64,000 nt of DNA from Craspedostauros australis (GCA_026770025.1 JAMXDE010000049.1:124001-188000), one strand, 5' to 3'; positions 42,372-52,847 are shown, counted from the first letter of the stretch. Notes: a model not told the origin generated them from the sequence alone. Program-made: numbers and translations.

Positions 42372-44495
42372 CTACCCGCTCGTGATGATGGAGACGTAGG
42401 CCAAGGTGAGGAAGAGGATGCCGACGATGACGACGGCGATCCATATGCTGGGATATGCGACATCCTCGTGATGGCCGCAGAAGAAGAGACCGCAGGGCAT
42501 GTTCTGCGACTCTGATATTTCATGCATGACTCGTCGGTAGACAGATTCGTCGACGGACATGGCGTACTGCGGATTTGGCAGGAGGTCCTCCTTGCCGATG
42601 CCGGCCTTGTGCGCATGCGCGTTGTCGTGGCGCGTTCGTTTGCCGGGCACGTGGGAATCCGTCATGCTCTCCCAGTTGGGCGTGTGCGCCACGCCCTCCC
42701 CCATCTCCAGATCGTAGGAGACTTGCTGGTAGTTGGCGAAGATCTCTGAGTCTTCGTCGGTGCTCTCGATGAAGATTTTGCCAACGATATTGTCGCCGAC
42801 GACGTCCTTGTTGATCATGAAGAGGCGGACCGATTCGAAGGGGAAGTGCATCTGCACCATGCCGGTCTCCTCATCGACGCCTCCGAACATGGCGGACTTG
42901 GCTATATTGGAGACGATGGAGGCACCCGGCGAGGTGGCGGTGGAGAGGACGGAAAGGTTTCCAGCGGATTCCACCCTGCGGTGCATTCTGAGACCGGATC
43001 CGCTCATGGCCCGTGAACGAGAGCCGTTGGACGCGATGCTGTTGCCGCCGCTGACGCTGCCACGCGAGGATATGACGCCGTCGGTGGAGAGACCGCGCGG
43101 TTTCTTGCGGTTTCCCGCTCGCGGTATGAGGGCGTTGCCGGAGAAGGTGGATCCCGATCGGAAGGTGGGTATATCGGAGCTGGCCCGACGGTGGCGTCCC
43201 TTGCCGGAGCGGGGACGATCGACGTCGCCTGAGGAGTTGGTGCGCACGAGGCGTGCCCTGACCTTCGGCGGCTTGCTGCTCCCACCCGGCACGAGAGGCG
43301 AGGAGACCTTGCCTGAGGGCGCGTGCTTTGAAGAACCATCATGCTTGCCAGCGGCATCTGAAGCCCTGCCTCCCGAAAAAATATCCGCGAAGTCTTTGAG
43401 ACCTTTGGCCTTCGGCGAGTGCGCGGTCCTCTTGGGGCTGTGGCCGCCGGACGTCGAGGTCGCCGTGGCGATGATGGTGGTGGGTGGAACGATGGGGATG
43501 TCGGGGTTGACGATGGGGGGCGGCAGCGTCTTGGATGGCCTGAGCTTGACGGGAGTTGGCGCTGTGGAGTCGACATCGTTGCTGTAGGATCTTGTGCGTG
43601 CCGCCGCCATGAGCATCGCCTGCTGCAGCTGCTCCATGCTCGCTGCCTGTTTGGGATACTCCTGGCGAGCGTGCTGTTCCATCGACGTGGGAATACCGGT
43701 GCCTGGTTCCATGAAGGTAGGCGACGTGGGTCTGTTGGCATTGACGTTGACATAGTTGGCGCCGACATTGGCGTTGGCGTTGGAGTAGTTGCCCCTGCCG
43801 TGCATCTGCGACTGGGGATGCTGCATGTGATAGCCCATGGAGGGCGAGCCCGCCATCTGCATTAGAAACGGCTGCGGAGGCTGCTGGTACGACATGGGGT
43901 ATCCGTTCTGGCCTGAGGCGTACATGGGATGCGGAACCCCGGGATACATGGGCATTCCCATGGCCTGCGGATGGGGAGCGTAGCCAGGTGCCCCGTTTGG
44001 ATTGCCTGCGTGGGGTGGGGGATAGGACCCCGCGGCGCCCCAGTTGGCTGCCGCTGCTGCAGCATCGTACTGCGCCGCTTGCATCGGATATGGTGGCACC
44101 TGCTCATTGGAGTGGTCATTGTTGTTGGCGTTGCTGTGGGCATTGCTGCTGGCATTGCTGTTGGCATTGCTGCTGGCATTGCCGGAGGGACCAGCGACGG
44201 AACCGTAGCCAGCGTATTGGGGAAGGTAAGAGAAGGAAGCCGGAGCTGGCGCAGCTCTGGATGCATCCTGGTTGGATGGAGGTGGAGGTGGAGGAGGCGA
44301 GATGGAGGATCGCTCGTGGCTGCCGTTGTTGAGCCTCCCCATGGCGGCAGCATTGGCCTCCGTCGACGGACCTCCCAAGCCTCCGAGCAGGTTGGACCCC
44401 GCCAGCAGCGACTGCTGTTCTGCAGCCGAAGCAGCGACACCAGCAGCAGCCGAGCCGCCAGATTTGTCGATCAAGGGAGCCGATTCGTTGCTCAT
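42372..44495 (-). CDS. C-terminally anchored membrane protein with MPCGLFFCGHHEDV tail
   Basis: A 707-residue predicted protein on the minus strand from the ATG at 44495. The first ~500 residues are disordered: Ala/Gly-rich, a PPPPPPP run, NANSNAS repeats, then Pro/Met/Tyr-rich and Ser/Lys-rich parts. The ordered region begins near residue 545 (HFPFESVRLFMINKDVVGDNIVGKIFIE), continues with a PQYAMSVDESVYRRVMHEI helix and ends with MPCGLFFCGHHEDV (666-679) followed by one transmembrane helix (about 684-704) just before the C terminus. No signal peptide is present, so it is probably tail-anchored with the bulk in the cytosol. I recall this tail as widespread in diatoms; its function is unknown. 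The Cys/His/His/Glu/Asp cluster next to the membrane could bind metal. Confidence 0.8.
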   Translation of the reverse strand: MSNESAPLIDKSGGSAAAGVAASAAEQQSLLAGSNLLGGLGGPSTEANAAAMGRLNNGSHERSSISPPPPPPPSNQDASRAAPAPASFSYLPQYAGYGSVAGPSGNASSNANSNASSNAHSNANNNDHSNEQVPPYPMQAAQYDAAAAAANWGAAGSYPPPHAGNPNGAPGYAPHPQAMGMPMYPGVPHPMYASGQNGYPMSYQQPPQPFLMQMAGSPSMGYHMQHPQSQMHGRGNYSNANANVGANYVNVNANRPTSPTFMEPGTGIPTSMEQHARQEYPKQAASMEQLQQAMLMAAARTRSYSNDVDSTAPTPVKLRPSKTLPPPIVNPDIPIVPPTTIIATATSTSGGHSPKRTAHSPKAKGLKDFADIFSGGRASDAAGKHDGSSKHAPSGKVSSPLVPGGSSKPPKVRARLVRTNSSGDVDRPRSGKGRHRRASSDIPTFRSGSTFSGNALIPRAGNRKKPRGLSTDGVISSRGSVSGGNSIASNGSRSRAMSGSGLRMHRRVESAGNLSVLSTATSPGASIVSNIAKSAMFGGVDEETGMVQMHFPFESVRLFMINKDVVGDNIVGKIFIESTDEDSEIFANYQQVSYDLEMGEGVAHTPNWESMTDSHVPGKRTRHDNAHAHKAGIGKEDLLPNPQYAMSVDESVYRRVMHEISESQNMPCGLFFCGHHEDVAYPSIWIAVVIVGILFLTLAYVSIITSG

Positions 44496-44679
44496 CTTTG
44501 CTTGCTGTGTATAATAGTATTCTATGTGGAGTGGTATGGCGCAATATGTGCTGCTGTGCAGTGTCGGAATGAGTAGCTCGTAGTGTGGTCCTCTCTTTGT
44601 TGCTTCGTTCGTTGGCAGCAGAGGGTTGGCCTACGGCTGGCCGGTGTGCAATACGCGTACTCCAGATCGTACTCTACTC

Positions 44680-44730
44680 TACTATTCTATTATATATGAT
44701 ATGTGTCATATATTACAGAATAGAATAGTA
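44680..44730. repeat. AT-rich inverted repeat
   Basis: TACTATTCTAT at 44680-44690 pairs perfectly with ATAGAATAGTA at 44720-44730, with further imperfect pairing of TATATATGA and TCATATATTA inside. It lies 185 bases upstream of the minus-strand gene at 44495. Confidence 0.7.
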
Positions 44731-45260
44731 TGGTAGTGCTCAAGGAAGGCCAAGGGCGTCGATTGTTGCATGCGAGTCTCAATGTGGTGGAATGATGGGG
44801 TGCTCTTCTCGCGCTTCTTCGGCATTGTGCGCAACTCATGCACAAATCATTTGCCGCGTGGCTGACGATCTGCGGAACAATCTCTGGATACCCAACAACC
44901 CACCCTGTCCCTGTCTGACCAAACAAGCACCTGCAAACGCCCACTACCACCGACACCAAAGACAACACAGCCATCATCATTGCCAACAAGGGGGCTTCCG
45001 CGTCGCGTTCGTTGTTCGTCTGCGTGTCATCGCGTCGTTCGCCATCATGCGTTCGCAAAATCAAGTCACAAAACTCAAATTCGAGCCAACTCGCTGACTG
45101 GCCAAGCCAGCCAACCAGCCCGCATCCAACCAAATCCTTGAAACTGGGCAAACGCGATACTGCGCGCATCTTCGTGGCGCGACGTTGACGTTTTCACCTC
45201 TCGGGATATTCAGTCGCATTGGTCGAAAATGTCATTCTGTCTCTTGCTACGTCTTCTATG

Positions 45261-45274
45261 TGTCGTATAAGACA
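45261..45274. promoter_or_regulatory. Near-palindromic 14-mer TGTCGTATAAGACA
   Basis: Match to TGTCNNATAAGACA. It lies 766 bases upstream of the minus-strand membrane-protein gene and 846 bases upstream of the first glycosyltransferase gene, so it could serve either. Confidence 0.45.
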
Positions 45275-46119
45275 TGAATTGGTCTACGCGTGCCAGGCAC
45301 AACGAGCGCTGCAGAAAGTTCTCCAAGACAGTCGGCAGATTCGTGTCCATTTGAGACATCTGATTGGGCAGATCATCACAGCAGAATTCGTGACTCAATG
45401 CGTCACACAAGATCCGACTTGTCTTCAGTCCGCTTGGCGCAGCGCAAACCAAACCCTTCCTCTAATTTGTGACGGCTTCCGTGCTCTCGAATGTCGGCAC
45501 GCGGACAAAGGCGTAGACAAAACAGCGCGCTTAATTGGCCACGGAGAGTCGTCTAGGACATCGTTGGGACAAATATGAGCCTCCGACCACAGCAAGGCAT
45601 GCTTTCAGCATAATTGTTGGCAACACATCGACATATTTAATCATTCATACAGTAATATATTGATAAAGCGCGCCAGTTCATCCATGATTTTGACAATGAC
45701 TGAAACGCCAAATTTGTGATCTTGTTTATGGATCAACTCACAACAATCATCGGCCATCCTCCACAAAAATGCAATCCGCTGCTTTGACGAACTCCGGCGC
45801 CGACGTAGATGTTGGCATCACATTGAGCAGCAGCACAAAGAACATGCTCGGACACAAGACGACGACGACGATGACAAGAAGGATGATGACGATGACAACG
45901 ACGGTGAAGTGAACAAGTACTCGGGCATCCAGCTGTGGAATCAATGGCCGTCCAGTGAGAATATGCGCATGTGCATGTTGCTCACTCACTCATCCAAATC
46001 ACACATCCAAATCTCTCACGCTCACACACACACATTTGCAGAACAAGGGACGGAAGTGTGATGCAGAGAATACCAGCACCTTCGAAGAATAGCCACACCG
46101 ACGAGCAACTGCAGCATCG

Positions 46120-48762
46120 ATGCACCGCAGAACACCTCCAGCACTGCGGCGCGGAACCGGATCATCAATATCGCCAACACCACTCGCTGTGCAGACAATC
46201 GCACCATTATCCGCCAGGAGAGATGCGAAGCCTAAAAGGCTTGACTTTGAGACACCAGATGCATTCTCACCATCTACGTCCGATGCCACCGAGCCGCAAG
46301 AACCGATCTCATCATCCACAGGGGTGTCAGCCACGGAAGCGGGATCGAAACGGTATACTGCCGAAGGGACACAGTCCAAATGGCAGCAAGCGCACTCACA
46401 GCGACGCACGAACAGACCAGGGCAAAGGCAAAAACTCGAAACAGCATGCTTTGATTGTTCACCGTTCAGTTGCAGCATGCAACTGAAACCGGCAAAGCAT
46501 CAAGGCCGACAATCCCATAGATGGCGGAGATACAAACCGTCCTCCATCATCACTGTCATGGTCGCAGCAACCCTGATCACTTGGATGGGGAGCGTTTCTT
46601 TCGTCTGTGTGTACTTGCAAAAAACTGCATTCCATGCCCAATCCACCGACGATGGCGATCACGACCAAAATGCAAGTTCATCAACGCACCAATCAATGAG
46701 CGATCATCTCAGTGACCACAGGCAACCGCGGAAGTCTGATATTGTCGAGGCTGGTGAGACTGCCAAGAGTACCGAAAGCAACATCTCCACACCGCACAGC
46801 ACAGGACAGTCTCACTTGAGATCCAGCTTCCTTCGCACCCACTATCGACGCCCGCTGGAAGACACCACCGCCATCAATCAAGCTCTCCACGAGGCTTCGG
46901 CTTTGAATGTTGCCTCAATCTCGACTCCGACAGCTCAGCCTGATTCTGATTATCCGAAAGGGACAGCCAACGCCATCAACACCGTCAACACTGTCAACGC
47001 CGCCTCTGCTACACGAGCATCTGCAACAACCACAGGAGCAATGTCAGCTTCAGCAATGTCAGCGTCACCGACACAGCCACACAACGGCATTGTCCACATC
47101 ATCCACACACGCTTCATGCAGAACCAACCAAACCTACTTGATCTGGGATATGCTCGGCTGGAGTTGCTCCGAGTCTTCTTCCTCAAGACCATGCTCTTGC
47201 AGACATCCAACAACTTCCTCCTCGTCATCCGTACAGATCCCAACCTCCATCCCTCGTTGCGTGACAAACTGTTGGACTTGATCCAATCCTTCGAACGTCA
47301 ACAACTTGCTCGTGCAAGTGAAGCACACCAAGGTGCAGCGCAACAAGGTGAAGGACGTCGTCCAGCCCCCATGGTGTTGCTCATCGCCAGCAACGACATT
47401 CCATCAAGCCAATACTCAAGCATCCTTACTCCATTGTCCGGTGATGCTGCCATCTGGCGCGGAGACTTGGAGCGTGCGCAGAACTATCTTCTCTCTGTCA
47501 TCAATCCAACTGCTGCTGCAACTGCAACCGCAACTGGCTCTGCTGCAACGAATCGGCACATGCATGATACTCCTGATGATCACAACAGTGACTACGCCAA
47601 CAGTAGTAGTACTGAAACCGATATGCATCCGTCGATTGTGTTGGAAACGCGGCTCGATGCTGATGATGGTCTGCACAAGCAGTTCGTGGAGCACATCCAG
47701 AATGTGGCCCGTTCCGATCTTGCGCACGTCGTCACGAAATCAATACGGTGGGAATCACTGCCGTGGCGCATCTGGTGTCCTGGGAGGCACATGGAATGGC
47801 AGTACCAATCATTGATCGATGCTAACGGCAGTGGCGATGGCGATGGCGACGGCAATGCCAATGGCGATGATAAGGATACTGATAAGGATACTGACAAGGA
47901 TACTGACATCCATTCCGAAGCATCGATGGGAAGCCTGTTTCTGCTTCGTGTGAAGGAGTGTGTCACGGCAGGGCTGACCATTGGGTTCGTCCTTCCCACC
48001 ACCACATCACCACCTCCACTACCATCGTCATCGTCGTCACTATCATCATCACTTCCTGCTCCAATCAACTCGCAATCAGATCAACAGCACGGCCAAGAGC
48101 AACAGCTCGTCCCCATCCAACAACTCCAGACCATACAGCTACCTCATCATCGGCACACGTCACTCCGCAAGGACGTCAAGTCATGCAACGAAGACAAGAA
48201 CAGAACCATCCATTGCGTTTCGACGCTGGAGTTGATTCCCACAGCATTGCGTGCACGGACGCCAACATCAGCAGGGATGAGGAATGTCCTGCATTCACCC
48301 AAACATCGAAATCATCCGTCAACAGACACAATGGACGCAACTTCAAACACGAACGCAGCAGGCACAGGCACAGGCACAACGGGTGCAATGAGTACGATGA
48401 GTACGATGGGAATGGATTCAGAAAGTACCAACAGCACCAACAGTATCAACAGTGTCAACAGTACCTCCGCCATGGAGCGTGGTTCATCTCGCACATCCAC
48501 CAAAGATACCAAAGACAACAATGATGCCAACGAGGAATATCGCAAAAGGGGTGCACAGAAGCAGCTTCAGCAGCAGGGCAAGCTGTGGTCGATTGCGAAG
48601 AGTCGGTTCGGCATGTCTCAACAGGATGGGAGCGAGATGCATCGGTACCTGCAGAGTCGCCTTTCCGCAATCGCTCATGACAACTGGGTGGGCCAATGCA
48701 CGCATGGTCACTCGTGCAAGACTTCCAGCCGTCTTGTTTTGGAGTCGATGATGAAGGAATGA
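46120..48762 (+). CDS. Putative rhamnosyltransferase-type glycosyltransferase, copy 1
   Basis: An 880-residue predicted type II membrane protein: basic cytosolic N terminus, one transmembrane helix at about 142-165 (SSIITVMVAATLITWMGSVSF) and a lumenal catalytic part. Landmarks of the putative rhamnosyl transferase family (PF11316) are NGIVHIIHTRFMQ at 322-334, LLVIRTDP, LETRLDADDGL at 508-518 (a DxD-like, likely metal/nucleotide-sugar site), WRIWCPGRHMEWQ and CVTAGLTIGF at 614-623. Low-complexity inserts (NTVNTVN, GDGDGDG, DTDKDTD, TSPPPLPSSSS) interrupt the domain. Golgi location is inferred from topology; donor and acceptor sugars are unknown. The start MHRR is supported by the second copy, which starts with the same residues. 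The 3' end converges on a FAS1 gene 313 bases away. The pair is repeated 6.7 kb downstream. Confidence 0.85.
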   Translation: MHRRTPPALRRGTGSSISPTPLAVQTIAPLSARRDAKPKRLDFETPDAFSPSTSDATEPQEPISSSTGVSATEAGSKRYTAEGTQSKWQQAHSQRRTNRPGQRQKLETACFDCSPFSCSMQLKPAKHQGRQSHRWRRYKPSSIITVMVAATLITWMGSVSFVCVYLQKTAFHAQSTDDGDHDQNASSSTHQSMSDHLSDHRQPRKSDIVEAGETAKSTESNISTPHSTGQSHLRSSFLRTHYRRPLEDTTAINQALHEASALNVASISTPTAQPDSDYPKGTANAINTVNTVNAASATRASATTTGAMSASAMSASPTQPHNGIVHIIHTRFMQNQPNLLDLGYARLELLRVFFLKTMLLQTSNNFLLVIRTDPNLHPSLRDKLLDLIQSFERQQLARASEAHQGAAQQGEGRRPAPMVLLIASNDIPSSQYSSILTPLSGDAAIWRGDLERAQNYLLSVINPTAAATATATGSAATNRHMHDTPDDHNSDYANSSSTETDMHPSIVLETRLDADDGLHKQFVEHIQNVARSDLAHVVTKSIRWESLPWRIWCPGRHMEWQYQSLIDANGSGDGDGDGNANGDDKDTDKDTDKDTDIHSEASMGSLFLLRVKECVTAGLTIGFVLPTTTSPPPLPSSSSSLSSSLPAPINSQSDQQHGQEQQLVPIQQLQTIQLPHHRHTSLRKDVKSCNEDKNRTIHCVSTLELIPTALRARTPTSAGMRNVLHSPKHRNHPSTDTMDATSNTNAAGTGTGTTGAMSTMSTMGMDSESTNSTNSINSVNSTSAMERGSSRTSTKDTKDNNDANEEYRKRGAQKQLQQQGKLWSIAKSRFGMSQQDGSEMHRYLQSRLSAIAHDNWVGQCTHGHSCKTSSRLVLESMMKE

Positions 48763-49075
48763 AGGAATGACGAAGTGAAAGGAAGAAGCCGAGAGAGTAA
48801 AGCTCTCTGACTCTGACTCTCTCTCCACGATACGCACTCGTATGGCATAACACACACGCGATAAATTGCCATGCTCTTTTCCAATGCGCAAGCAAGCAGT
48901 TTTGCAGGTACGGGTGGAGCATCAATGTTTACGTACGTACGAGCTGTATGATTATTATTATACAATAGACTACCAATGTGTGTGATACTCTACTCTGCTG
49001 CACTATGGAATATTATGCCTGTTGCACAACACTAGTCGTATGGTGTGCCCGCATGCATCATTCCCACGATGCATC
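48763..49075. repeat. Shared 3' spacer, duplication copy 1
   Basis: This convergent spacer is nearly identical to 55548-55868, including GAAGCCGAGAGAGTAAAGCT, TTTACGTACGTACGA and TATACAATAGACTACCAATG. It probably contains both genes' 3' untranslated regions. Confidence 0.85.
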
Positions 49076-51247
49076 TCACAAGAACAGGATCATCGAAGCT
49101 GGCAGCAGCAGCAGCTGCGCCAGACAACCCGCGATCAATGCCATCGCTGGTTTCGTTGATGCGTCGGATGCTGGAGTTGGCATGGATGTTGGAACGGACG
49201 TTGGCAGGCTGACGGGCAAATCAGTGTGCGATGACGATGGCGCGATGCTCGGAGTACTGCTTGGCTCAGAAGACGGTGATTGCGATGGCAGTTCCACCAC
49301 AAGATCTGCAAGGTCGAAGTTTTCCGGGAGCACCAGTCCCTCGATGATGTGAACGATCCCATTGGAGGCAAGGAAGTTGGTCTCCAACACCTTGACTCCG
49401 TTGACGGTGAGCTCGGTTGACGATCTTTCAAGATTGAAGACTCTCCCATTCTGCGCGGCCAACCATGTCACGCCGAAATCGATCTGGTTGATCGAGGCGA
49501 CCTCAAGAGACATGTGCCCGTCAATGATGTCAAAAATAAGATCGGGTCGGTCCAACAGCTTTGCGTAAGCTGCTGGATCCTGCTGTTCCAACTTTTGAAA
49601 GGCTTCATCCGTGGGCGCCATGAGGGTGACGTCGGTCTCTCCGACAAGCTTGCTCTTCAGCTGTGGGCTGCGTTGGATCATCATGGCGAGGGTTCTCAAA
49701 GAGTCGTTCGTGCTGACCACGTCGACAATGGACATCCCGAACCATAATGGGACATGCGCGGCGTCGATGGTATGGACGACGCCTAGATTGAACGAGGTGA
49801 TATCTGCCTTGACAATTGTGGCTATGCCGTTGATGGTAATGCTGGGATCACCGGAGGACGTGGCTTCGCCACCAGGCTCGGTGACGGAGATGAGCAGCGG
49901 GTTGGCATCGAGGGTGCGTAGCTGATCCCCGTCATTCATGGATTCGGTCGTCACGATTTGACCGGTGACAATGTAACGTAGCGCGAAGTCTTCGGCGTGA
50001 GCAGCAAATCCCGGCGGTATGCGCTTTTCGCGAAAGAGAGATGCGAGATCGGAGATGGCGCTGTTTCTTGGGGCGAAGACCGTGACATTCGGTTCCAGCT
50101 TGAGAGCGTTGAGAGCAATGGGTGCGTAGGCTACAATCGTGTGAAAATTGGCGAGGTCGTCATCGAGCACAAGGCGCTCCAACGCTGTCGTCGGAAGAAT
50201 CGGCGATGTGACGAAATGAAAGTAACCGTTTGAAGCGACCAAAGAGATTCCAAGAAAACTCCCCCCTCCAACAATAACAGCATTTTCAGTCTCACGTAGA
50301 GTAAGGCGAGTGAACGTGAGCTCCTGACCAAGCAAGGTGATGGGGACCGCATTCTCATTCTCATTCTCGGTAATAAGAAGCCTGTCGAAGGGATCATTGA
50401 CGATGTGCTGCAGCAGCAAGTTCCTGCGAAGGACGGGGTCCTCGAAATGGCGAACGTAGAGTGGATTCAAGAGGGCTCTATTCATTTCGGGGTTGGTGAC
50501 AAGGAAGGCCGTGTAACCAGCGTTGGTGTCAATCAGGTCGAGCAGACCCTCCTCCTGGAGCATGTCACGGAAGTTGGTGGAGGAGACGTCATCCGATACA
50601 CTCTGCGCAAGATTTCGTCGCATCCATCTACTGGTGATGACCGAGTCAATGATGTGGACGATCCCGTTGGTCGCAGGGATAGATCGGATGACGTTGGCGG
50701 TGCCGTCGAACGTGGAAATGGTGAAGTCACCAGACGGAGATCCGGTGAGCCTCCAAAAAGGGAATTCATTCCGTCTGAGGAGCTCCACAAAGACAGCGTC
50801 AATGAAGGTGTCCGGATCGAGGAGGATGTGGCTTTCGACGAAAAGACGAGACTGTTCACGCCACCTTCCTCCGTCAAACTGGTTGAGAAGGGCCTGGTTG
50901 AAGTTCCCCATTGCCTCGTTGCTGGGGAGCAGCATCGTGAAGAACCTTCGTGCAAATCTGATGTTCTTGTTGTCAACGATGAGATCGACAACTTCGACAA
51001 ACCTGGACAGTTCCGGCTCCGATGTCATGATCTCCGCAACCGTCAAGGTGGGCGAGGCTGCCCTGCGCGAAGCGACTGCGGACGAGCGCCCATGGTCCGT
51101 GCCAATGGTCTGATCAGCTTCAACTTGAATGCCGACGCCGGTGTCGATCACACCAACTCCAACGTCGTGCAACTCGCCAATGCAGACGCACTCGTGTGCA
51201 AAGGCAACAGCCACGACGGCCACCAGAGGCTTCCACGTTGCCCTCAT
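49076..51247 (-). CDS. Four-domain fasciclin (FAS1) surface protein, copy 1
   Basis: A 723-residue predicted protein on the minus strand from the ATG at 51247. A signal peptide (KPLVAVVAVAFAHECVC) is followed by four FAS1 domains at about 66-206, 207-352, 353-500 and 504-641. Each ends in the family's H2 box, for example NGIVHIIDSVI, GVVHTIDAAHVP and NGIVHIIEGLVLP; VTVFAPRNSAI and VTLMAPTDEAF are H1 boxes. A Ser/Pro/Thr stalk (SQSPSSEPSSTPS, PTSVPTSMPT) at about 654-692 leads to a hydrophobic tail, PAMALIAGCLAQLLLLPASM, typical of a GPI signal or transmembrane anchor. FAS1 proteins mediate cell adhesion or matrix binding at the surface; the Pro/Ser/Thr stalk is a likely O-glycosylation region. 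It is convergent with a glycosyltransferase gene and duplicated at 55869-58322. Confidence 0.9.
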   Translation of the reverse strand: MRATWKPLVAVVAVAFAHECVCIGELHDVGVGVIDTGVGIQVEADQTIGTDHGRSSAVASRRAASPTLTVAEIMTSEPELSRFVEVVDLIVDNKNIRFARRFFTMLLPSNEAMGNFNQALLNQFDGGRWREQSRLFVESHILLDPDTFIDAVFVELLRRNEFPFWRLTGSPSGDFTISTFDGTANVIRSIPATNGIVHIIDSVITSRWMRRNLAQSVSDDVSSTNFRDMLQEEGLLDLIDTNAGYTAFLVTNPEMNRALLNPLYVRHFEDPVLRRNLLLQHIVNDPFDRLLITENENENAVPITLLGQELTFTRLTLRETENAVIVGGGSFLGISLVASNGYFHFVTSPILPTTALERLVLDDDLANFHTIVAYAPIALNALKLEPNVTVFAPRNSAISDLASLFREKRIPPGFAAHAEDFALRYIVTGQIVTTESMNDGDQLRTLDANPLLISVTEPGGEATSSGDPSITINGIATIVKADITSFNLGVVHTIDAAHVPLWFGMSIVDVVSTNDSLRTLAMMIQRSPQLKSKLVGETDVTLMAPTDEAFQKLEQQDPAAYAKLLDRPDLIFDIIDGHMSLEVASINQIDFGVTWLAAQNGRVFNLERSSTELTVNGVKVLETNFLASNGIVHIIEGLVLPENFDLADLVVELPSQSPSSEPSSTPSIAPSSSHTDLPVSLPTSVPTSMPTPASDASTKPAMALIAGCLAQLLLLPASMILFL

Positions 51248-52847
51248 CTTCCTGTTCTACTAGCATGTACGTGACTTCCACAGTCAAAGCAGCTGCAGTT
51301 GCTCTTCAGTCTCTTCCGTCTCCTCTGTCTCCGCCACGTTTCGTCTTGCCCTCTCCGTCCACTGTCTGCGCTGCTCGTACTGCGTACATGCAATAGATCG
51401 TATTTGTGGCATGTCACAACTACCATCGTAATTGGGGCTCGCCATCACTCGAAGCTCTCGCCCTTGTGGCCGATCAATGCGGGTGTCGCCAAGGAACCAT
51501 TTGCGCCACCATCAAGCGGTTCTCCACACATAACACACAACCTGCACTACCGACCACCATAACCAACGCATCCTACAAGAATGGATAGTTCGTGACTCAG
51601 TGTGCTTCCAAGTCACATGAGTCGAACGTTTGACAAATTTATGCCTGAGGGATGGACAGACGGAAAATAGTGTGTCCATGTTAGTAGTCCACGACTGAAC
51701 GCATGACATAGTATGTCCCAATCACGCATTCAAAATATGACATTTCATTTGGCCTACCGAGGCCATTCTAGTTGTACGTATTGTTGGTACAAAAGGGACA
51801 CCCTTATGAGAGTCCAGACGATCAGAACAGGTCTTTACGGATCTATGGACATGCTGGTACCACACACTATTCCTGTGGTGCTTGAAGGTGAATCTAATTT
51901 CTCCACACGTCGACAGCACATGACTTCGCAGTCTCCCTCGTGTTGGAATGACCCACTGCAGTTTGCGCATGTGGAGACGTTTGGTAATGTGATTTGCCTC
52001 ACTTGAGCACTGTGCTATGTCACAATACTACACTGCACTGCACTGCACTGCCCTGTACTCTGCAACACAAGACTATCAGGAAGAGTGCATCCGAGATCAT
52101 TCACCGTCCTTGTTGAGCTCGGTTGGTTGTGCCCTGGCGCCAGTAACCATCAGAGAGAGTCCTCGTCTTGTCAAGTCGTTGACAGAACAAAGCACCTGTC
52201 GCCTCCGAACCTGCGCACGTGGAAATCACACATTTTGTGATCATTGGTTTGGTTCGCGGACATCGCCGCGCGAACACACATAAAAGGAGGACGAGGCACA
52301 CTTAGGTCCATCGCAGGGACATTTAACGTCAAATGACAAAATTGTGCAGGACAATCGGCATGCGGCGCCGCAAGCACGCACTTCTCGCACGTGGAAATCC
52401 ATGTGAATTATGTGTGCACGATATGTCGATATCATCACAACTGAATACTGTACTATTAAATTAAAAACTTGTGGCACTCCCGCCGCTATTTAAAATTGAT
52501 AACACGAGCCAAATTTTCGGCGTCACACAAACATCATGACGGACGCCATCGGCCAACATCACCAAAAGCAATCTCTGCCATCTCCTCGGCGGTCGAGACC
52601 AGCCAAAGACTGCTGAGGATACGAACGACCGACTATACTTCTCATGGTACTCCATCCGGTCGAACCTTGTCGTTTGCTTCTTCATCATCATCAGCGGCGG
52701 CGGTAGCGACAGCAGCGAAGAAGACGAGGACAATCACAGAAGAAGAAAGGTGTTCGGAGGACGGATCAACAGCTCTCACACATCCCTGCATAGCCGCAGA
52801 ACAGGAGACGGCAGTCAGCAACGAACAACGAACAACAAGCAGAGTCA
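51248..52847. other. Intergenic region between divergent genes of the two pairs
   Basis: Carries TGACATAGTATGTCCCA near 51704 (GACATA/TATGTC arms) and a CACTGCACTGCACTGC repeat near 52030. No gene is supported. I see no clear similarity to the region upstream of the first glycosyltransferase, so the duplication appears not to extend this far or has diverged. Confidence 0.5.

Larger units (their letters stand above)
44496..46119. other. Intergenic region between divergent genes
   Basis: Contains an AT-rich hairpin at 44680-44730, a TGTCGTATAAGACA site at 45261 and, at 45769-45911, an ATG-started short frame ending in (ACGACG/ATGACA) repeats that encodes a Thr/Met-rich peptide, probably not a gene. 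CACACACATTTGCAG at 46027-46041 resembles a splice acceptor but does not lead into the glycosyltransferase frame. Confidence 0.45.

Noticed and set aside
45769-46041. Possible upstream exon of glycosyltransferase copy 1 ending at GACG/GTGAAG with acceptor TTTGCAG
   Set aside because: After that acceptor the glycosyltransferase frame meets a stop before MHRR, and copy 2 has no equivalent.
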